A stretch of DNA of 64,000 nt from Aminobacter sp. J41 (GTDB lineage: Bacteria > Pseudomonadota > Alphaproteobacteria > Rhizobiales > Rhizobiaceae): contig NZ_JAGL01000018.1 of assembly GCF_000526635.1 (NCBI RefSeq), forward strand, positions 1 to 64,000, written 5' to 3'. Both the position numbers and the translations under genes were made by a program. Positions 55,814 to 64,000 of this stretch are shown here, piece by piece. A model generated the notes under the pieces. It was not told the DNA's origin, ran no database searches, and was given only the letters and a program-made list of their open reading frames with translations. Position 1 is the first letter of the stretch; the number at the start of each line of letters is the position of its first letter.

Positions 55814-56278
55814 ATGCCGCTGCCGCACCTTACCCGCCGCCATTTTGTCCTTGCCGCAACGCTCGCGGGCTGCGGCCTTGCCACCGGCGCCCTTGCCGAT
55901 TCACCTGAGGCGCCCGACATGCCGGACCCGGCGGCCGAAGGGCTTTCGATTTACCGCGAGTGGGTGGTGGAGGACGTCGCGGGCGGTGGCGTCATCGACA
56001 ATGCGCGGCTGACGCTCAACATCGACGAAGCGGGTCACGCCTCTGGCCACAGCGGCTGCAACCGCTTCGTGGGGCAGGCGACCATCGACGGCGACAAACT
56101 TAGCTTTGGCGCGCTGGCCGGCACGCGCATGGCTTGCGCCGAGGCGCTGATGAACCTCGAGCAAAAGTACCTCGACGCGCTGGGCAAGGTTGCCTCCTTC
56201 CGCATCGACGAGGCCGAGCGAAAGCTGGTGTTGATGGATGCGGAGGGTAGGGAAGTGGTGAGGCTGGCGGAGGGGTGA
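55814..56278 (+). CDS. META domain-containing exported protein
   Basis: A 154-aa protein with an export signal (TRRHFVLAATLAGCGLATGA), which has a twin-arginine and also a Cys, so a Tat or lipoprotein route is possible. The META/HslJ domain covers about 45-150 (HSGCNRFVGQATIDGDKLSF, GTRMACAEALMNLEQKYLDA). Function is unclear; in E. coli HslJ is linked to heat-shock and drug stress. ATG at 55814 with GAGGAG upstream is chosen over a longer frame. Confidence 0.82.
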   Translation: MPLPHLTRRHFVLAATLAGCGLATGALADSPEAPDMPDPAAEGLSIYREWVVEDVAGGGVIDNARLTLNIDEAGHASGHSGCNRFVGQATIDGDKLSFGALAGTRMACAEALMNLEQKYLDALGKVASFRIDEAERKLVLMDAEGREVVRLAEG

Positions 56279-56386
56279 GGTAGTCACTACCCATTAAGGA
56301 ACTGGCATTCCACTTGAGTAACGTCTGAATACAAACTGAACCGCGATGTTCCTAACCAAACCAACTTATTGTTAGGAGGAACTTAT

Positions 56387-57136
56387 CTAATTTGCTCCGC
56401 GATTTGTCTCTGAGAAGCCGGTGATCGAAGCTGGAGGTCTGGCTACCAGAGAGGAAATCAGTTCTTCAATCTCGGGCTCAAGCTGAACGTCACGCGGAGA
56501 GTGCACGCAGTAGAGGCCGGCACCCAAGACGAGATTTGAGCCTGGCTGGCCAAAAAAGTGCGGCGATAATTCCTTGATGTATCTTGGTTCGAGTATATTA
56601 AAATTTTTCTCGCTCTTATTGACGCATTTATAAAGAGAGTGTGCCACAAGATCTGCGATTTGAAGGAGGGGTTCTTCACTCTTTCGCTTCGTTGAAATTC
56701 TGCTTATGTCAATATTTTGCAGCTTTTTAGTATTCTCGTGCAAGGGGCGACGCTGGCAACTATGCAGTAAGTTGCTCATTCTGTCATAGTCAATGTTAGC
56801 TTTTTCAAAGATGATGTCGAGTTGATGGGGTTTTATGCGTCGGCTCTCCATGAACCAGCCAACACGTTCGAGAAGATATTGAGCGCACTTGTTGTAGTAC
56901 ATGCTGCTGTCGGCTGAGATGGCATCTTTGTAACTTCCCAGAGTTTCCTTGCGGGATATCACGCCGAATAACCGCATCCGACATGGGGTCAGCTGTCGAA
57001 TGAAATGCAAAATCTGATAGTGATTGAGTTCGGCGCAGTGAAGCGTTTTCTTCTTAATATCAAATGCAACGGTGATAAGAGTATTCTCAATATTTTTCCG
57101 TAACCTGTTGGATATCAATACCGCCCCTAGGGTCAT
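56387..57136 (-). CDS. DUF3800 protein with damaged or non-canonical start
   Basis: The ATG-started frame gives 249 aa of DUF3800 type, with a C-terminal EEPLLQIADLVAHSLYKCVN motif. Upstream and in frame the codons read YTVFIDESGEAGIAKVRSG (57217-57161), which is the conserved N-terminal acidic motif, but no ATG, GTG or TTG precedes it before the TGA at 57251-57253. An ATG at 57219-57221 is out of frame by one base. Loss of one G would explain this, or an ATT start (57245-57247) is used. The gene is clearly AT-richer than its neighbours, indicating transfer. Function unknown (a nuclease-like fold is suspected for the family). Confidence 0.75.
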   Translation of the reverse strand: MTLGAVLISNRLRKNIENTLITVAFDIKKKTLHCAELNHYQILHFIRQLTPCRMRLFGVISRKETLGSYKDAISADSSMYYNKCAQYLLERVGWFMESRRIKPHQLDIIFEKANIDYDRMSNLLHSCQRRPLHENTKKLQNIDISRISTKRKSEEPLLQIADLVAHSLYKCVNKSEKNFNILEPRYIKELSPHFFGQPGSNLVLGAGLYCVHSPRDVQLEPEIEELISSLVARPPASITGFSETNRGAN

Positions 57137-57467
57137 ATAAGGTGAGGCTCCACCTTGTGAGCCGGAGCGGACTTTCGCTATACCGGCTTCGCCGCTTTCA
57201 TCAATAAAAACAGTATAACCATCCTGTATATTTCGTGGTTTTCTAATATTTCAGCGAATGGAATATTGTTGCCCGAGGTGTGCACTAATTAAAGATATCC
57301 AAAACTTTGTCAGTCGTGCAAGTGGGCGTGAGGGTTCTGCATATCAATGCTGCCGGGCTCGCGCCCATCGAGAAAGCTCCACTCGTTCGAGAAACGTGAA
57401 TATTGATTAGTTGGCAGACGTGGGCAGAGGCGAGGGCGTTGAACGCGGAATGGGGACTAGTGCTCCC
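57137..57467. other. intergenic region holding the missing N-terminus of the DUF3800 gene
   Basis: Positions 57137-57250 belong to the open frame of the DUF3800 gene. The rest (57251-57467) is non-coding and AT-rich near 57280-57310, without a repeat, tRNA or insertion-sequence trace. A clear composition change occurs near 57320. Confidence 0.5.
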
Positions 57468-57824
57468 TCACCCCCTCAAAATCCTCTCCATCTTCTTCCC
57501 CTTCGCCAGCTCGTCGATGAGCTTGTCGAGATAGCGGATTTCGCGCATCAGCGGCTCCTCGATTTCCTCCACCCGGACGCCGCAGACGGTGCCGGTGATG
57601 AGTTCGCGGGCAGGGTTGAGGCGCGGGGTGTTGTTGAAGAAGTCGGCGAAGGTGGTCTTGTCCGCCAGCTCCTTTTCAAGTGACTCCTGGCTGTGGCCGG
57701 TCAGCCAGCGAAAGATCTCATCGACCTCTTCCTTCGTGCGGCCCTTCTTCTCCGCCTTCTCGATGTACATCGGATAAACGCTGGCGACGCTCATCTTGTA
57801 GACGCGCTGGAACCTGTCGGACAT
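57468..57824 (-). CDS. DUF2200 domain-containing protein
   Basis: A 118-aa small helical protein. [60 protein letters not shown] and [20 protein letters not shown] form the whole DUF2200 chain. Function is unknown. ATG at 57824 fits the family start. It is divergent from the GNAT gene and stands alone. Confidence 0.87.
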   Translation of the reverse strand: MSDRFQRVYKMSVASVYPMYIEKAEKKGRTKEEVDEIFRWLTGHSQESLEKELADKTTFADFFNNTPRLNPARELITGTVCGVRVEEIEEPLMREIRYLDKLIDELAKGKKMERILRG

Positions 57825-58067
57825 GGCGGGTCCTCCCAATTGCCTGATGATAGCTTTGCAGGCCGCGCGCCGCCACGCGGGGAGGTTGCCGTGTCAGGAA
57901 GAGGAGCGCGCTGAGGTTGACCCTGCGGCAGCGCCCGACTAGAAGGCGCCCGCGAGCAGCAGAAGGAGATTTATGCGCAGAGGCCAGAGCTGAGCCGCCA
58001 GAGCGGCAATCCACCGGCGCCAGACGGGCCGCCGAACCTCTTTGCATATCTTTCTTCAGGAGTTCTC

Positions 58068-58520
58068 ATGCAGAACCATCATGCTGTCATCCGGCCGTAC
58101 GATCCGGCCACGGATACCAAGAAACTGTCGCAGATCTGGCTCGACGCCGCGCTGATCGCGCATGCCTTCATCGGCGAGGAAACGCTGCGCGCGCAGCGCA
58201 GCCTGATCGAGGACGTCTATCTGCCCAAGGCCGACACGTCGGTTGCCTGCGTCGGCGGCGAGCCGGCCGGCTTCATCAGCCTGCTCGGCGACTTCGTCGG
58301 CGGGCTGTTCGTTGCCCCGGCCTTCCAGGGGCAGGGCATCGGCCGGATGCTGATCGATCATGCGCTGGCAAAGACGAAGGAACTTTCGCTGGAAGTCTAT
58401 ACGGCCAACGAAGGCGCCATGCGGTTCTACCAGCGGCTCGGCTTCGTCGAGCAGTCGCGACGGCCGCTGGATAATGAGGGCCTGCCGTTTGAAAACGCCT
58501 TGATGCGCTACGGCGGCTAA
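58068..58520 (+). CDS. GNAT family N-acetyltransferase
   Basis: A 150-aa acetyl-CoA-dependent transferase. The acetyl-CoA loop is VAPAFQGQGIGRMLIDHALA near residues 83-102, preceded by GGEPAGFISLLGDFVGGLFV. YTANEGAMRFYQRLGFVEQS is motif B. The substrate cannot be told. CAGGAG precedes the ATG. It is a lone gene between the DUF2200 gene and dnaE. Confidence 0.87.
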   Translation: MQNHHAVIRPYDPATDTKKLSQIWLDAALIAHAFIGEETLRAQRSLIEDVYLPKADTSVACVGGEPAGFISLLGDFVGGLFVAPAFQGQGIGRMLIDHALAKTKELSLEVYTANEGAMRFYQRLGFVEQSRRPLDNEGLPFENALMRYGG

Positions 58521-58662
58521 CGGTCAGAGCGGGGCAGGGCGCGTTCTTGTCCCGCTCGCGCCGCTGCGGCAGCTTTCCACATGCCGTTCCGTCGCGCCTA
58601 GACTCGGAGGTCGCCGTCCCTGAAAATGGCGGGGAGATTCTCAGGCGGCCAGAGGCACCAAC

Positions 58663-62172
<3,510 letters not shown>

Positions 62173-62384
62173 GGCGAATCATTTGGGGCTTGCTTGCACA
62201 ACGGCAGCCCGAAACGACTGTCGGAAGGGCGTTCCGGCTGCGATCCAAAGCCCTAATTATGACTTGACAAGCCACGCCGATCTTTCGCGCCAATTCCTTG
62301 CGTTTACCGCAAGGATCCGCGGAAAACAGTCGACGGCGTCGGCCTTCGGGGTACTCTTCCAGAACAAAAGAGGGGAGTACAACA

Positions 62385-63404
62385 ATGCCGCCTGTGAAGA
62401 TCGTCCGTACTGACCGCGAGCTCGAATGCCCGACCATCGACCGGGTGCTTCGGTACAAGGGGGCCAAGTTGGTGCTCTTGCCCGAGGGCGTCAGTGAGGA
62501 AGAGCTCGCTCGGGAGGTTGCGGACGCCGACCTTCTTCTGATGTGCTACACGCCGATCACGGCGAAGGTCATCAACGCCGCGACGAAGCTGAAGGCGATT
62601 GTGAAATACGGCGTCGGCATCGACGCGATCGACATTCCCGCCGCGCGCGCCCGCCAGATCCCCGTGGTCAACATCCCGGAATATGCCGAGGAAACGGTAG
62701 CCGAAGGCGCGTTCATGCTGCTGATCGCGCTGGCGAAGAAGCTCCTGCCGATCTCTCGCGAGATGCGGAGGACCGGATGGGCCTGGCCCGAACAGCAATG
62801 GCTTGGCGCAGATATTGCCGGCAAGACGCTCGGCCTCGTCGGCGTCGGACGCATTGGGCGGTCAATGGCGCGCATGGCTGGTGCGGGGTTCAGGGCGCGG
62901 GTGCTCGGCTATGATCCGTATGTACCCCGGGAAGTCATGACGCAGCATGGAGTGACCAAGGTTGACAGCCTGGAGGAGATGCTGCCGCAATGCGACTACG
63001 TCTCATTGCACAGCGTGCTCAATGACGGCTCGCGCTATCTGATCGGGGCGCAGGAGCTGGAACTGATGAAGCCGTCGGCCTTCCTGGTCAACGTCTCCCG
63101 CGGCGCGCTGGTGGACGAGATGGCGCTGCTGGCTGCACTGAAGGCAGGAAAGATCGCCGGCTGCGGCCTCGACGTCTACAGCCAGGAGCCGCTGGATCAT
63201 GAGCGTCATCCGCTGCGCGAGCTGTTCGCGATGGACAATGTGGTGCTGTTTCCGCACCTGACCTTCTACACGAAGGAAGCGATGGACCGGCTGGAGGAGG
63301 ACACGCTCGCCCGCTGCTTCGAGGCGCTCGAAGGCAAGCCGCTGCTGGTGCGATCGAAGGACCCGCGGCTGACAGGGCAGACCGCCGGCGTAAGGTTCAG
63401 CTGA
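62385..63404 (+). CDS. D-isomer specific 2-hydroxyacid dehydrogenase
   Basis: A 339-aa NAD-dependent enzyme of the phosphoglycerate dehydrogenase-like group. GLVGVGRIGRSMARMAGAG is the NAD motif, NVSRGALVDEMALLAAL carries the catalytic Arg, and VYSQEPLDHERHPL and VVLFPHLTFYTKEAM carry the Glu and His. It is followed, after a hairpin, by a TRAP-transporter binding protein gene. This pairing suggests uptake and oxidation of a hydroxy or sugar acid. ATG at 62385 has GAGGGGAG upstream. Confidence 0.87.
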   Translation: MPPVKIVRTDRELECPTIDRVLRYKGAKLVLLPEGVSEEELAREVADADLLLMCYTPITAKVINAATKLKAIVKYGVGIDAIDIPAARARQIPVVNIPEYAEETVAEGAFMLLIALAKKLLPISREMRRTGWAWPEQQWLGADIAGKTLGLVGVGRIGRSMARMAGAGFRARVLGYDPYVPREVMTQHGVTKVDSLEEMLPQCDYVSLHSVLNDGSRYLIGAQELELMKPSAFLVNVSRGALVDEMALLAALKAGKIAGCGLDVYSQEPLDHERHPLRELFAMDNVVLFPHLTFYTKEAMDRLEEDTLARCFEALEGKPLLVRSKDPRLTGQTAGVRFS

Positions 63405-63421
63405 CGGGCATATTCTTTCGT

Positions 63422-63439
63422 CAGTTCTCAAAAGAACTG
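63422..63439 (+). terminator. hairpin after the hydroxyacid dehydrogenase gene
   Basis: CAGTTCT-CAAA-AGAACTG is a 7-bp stem with 4-base loop, followed within 10 bp by TTTT (63445-63448). A moderate terminator. The TRAP promoter would then lie between here and 63598, where TTGACA (63514-63519) is a possible -35. Confidence 0.5.
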
Positions 63440-63597
63440 TAGGGGTTTTGGAGATGCGCAAAGAGGATCCGTGACGTTGTTCTTTGCAGCGGTCATGTTC
63501 CCATTTGCCATCATTGACAGTAGTTCAAATACATAACATTTTCCTTCTTCGGTCGGCCGGGAGGATCTGTCGGCCGGAAAAGAAACGGGAGGAATTC

Positions 63598-64000
63598 ATG
63601 TTACGTCGTATTTCCGTGGCTTTGGCCGCGCTACTTTCTGCTGCCGCGCTGCCGGCGAAAGCTGCCGATGTCGAACTTAGTCTTGCTCACTGGCTTCCTC
63701 CTACGCATCCGATGCACACGGGCGGCATCGCACAGTGGGTTGAGTCCGTCAGCAAGGCGTCCAACGGAAGCATCAAGATCAACATCTTCCCGGCCGCGCA
63801 GCTGGGTTCGGCTGCCGACCACTATGACATGACCCGTGATGGCATTGCCGACATCGGATATGTGAATCCCGGCTATCAGGCAGGCCGCTTCCCCATCTAC
63901 AGCCTGATCGAAGTCCCGTTCCATGTCCGCGAGGTGGATAACGGGGCAGGGGCGCTGCACGAGTGGTACGCCAAGTACGCCGAGATCGAGATGCCGGAAG
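63598..64000 (+). CDS. TRAP transporter substrate-binding protein (DctP family), partial
   Basis: The gene runs off the right edge, leaving 134 codons. A Sec signal (VALAALLSAAALPAKA) gives a periplasmic protein. The mature part LAHWLPPTHPMHTGGIAQWV and INIFPAAQLGSAADHYDMTR, with IADIGYVNPGYQAGRFPIYS, matches DctP-type solute receptors for C4-dicarboxylate and related acids. GGGAGG precedes the ATG. The membrane subunits should follow outside the window. Confidence 0.88.
   Translation, partial: MLRRISVALAALLSAAALPAKAADVELSLAHWLPPTHPMHTGGIAQWVESVSKASNGSIKINIFPAAQLGSAADHYDMTRDGIADIGYVNPGYQAGRFPIYSLIEVPFHVREVDNGAGALHEWYAKYAEIEMPE

Overview
The window is high-GC DNA from an alphaproteobacterium, most likely a Hyphomicrobiales (rhizobial) lineage such as Phyllobacteriaceae. 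The evidence is the rhizobial type of the cobalamin genes, an ExoF-like export protein, a DUF2336 protein, an alphaproteobacterial tRNA-Asp 3' half, and the core proteins ThrS, ParE, GcvTHP and DnaE. Genus and species cannot be fixed by reading alone.

Layout. (1) 1-2664 is the right end of an integrated element. It has a RepA-like AAA ATPase coupled to a small protein, an 11-bp iteron-like array, several palindromes, and a 50-bp 3' tRNA-Asp fragment that looks like the attachment site. (2) 2909-7941 holds a MarR regulator divergent from an aromatic-ring flavin hydroxylase, then the cobalamin nucleotide-loop genes cobS, cobT and cobU. (3) 7934-33535 is a 25-kb surface-polysaccharide locus. A five-gene minus-strand operon makes modified nucleotide sugars (acetyltransferase, Gfo/Idh oxidoreductase, aminotransferase, epimerase, second aminotransferase). 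It is followed by six glycosyltransferase-type genes (including the initiating phosphoglycosyl transferase), a methyltransferase, an unrecognised 426-aa protein, a WecC-like dehydrogenase, a GspA-like ATPase + tyrosine autokinase + chain-length-determinant module, a GMC oxidoreductase, two LuxR-type regulators, a Crp/Fnr regulator and an ExoF-like export protein. No flippase, polymerase, ABC exporter or exosortase is visible, so the locus is incomplete or works with genes elsewhere.

(4) 33660-50339 is ordinary chromosome: tRNA-Glu, a DUF882 lipoprotein, a patatin, folE-hisI, an Fe-S scaffold protein, a luciferase-like monooxygenase, yidD, a YegP-like protein, thrS, a nitroreductase-flavin reductase pair, two Rnk/GreA-like proteins, a MaoC-CitE pair, a DUF2336 protein and parE. 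(5) 50544-55058 is the glycine cleavage operon gcvT-gcvH-gcvP behind a tandem glycine riboswitch. (6) 55163-64000 holds an XRE regulator, a META-domain protein, an AT-rich DUF3800 gene with a damaged or non-canonical start, a DUF2200 protein, a GNAT acetyltransferase, dnaE, a hydroxyacid dehydrogenase and the start of a TRAP-transporter binding protein.

The most interesting parts are the polysaccharide locus (the uncharacterised 426-aa protein, the missing Wzx/Wzy, and a symmetric cluster of palindromes before the exoF-like gene), the tRNA-Asp-bounded element with its iteron-like array, and the DUF3800 gene whose conserved N-terminal motif lies upstream of any normal start codon.
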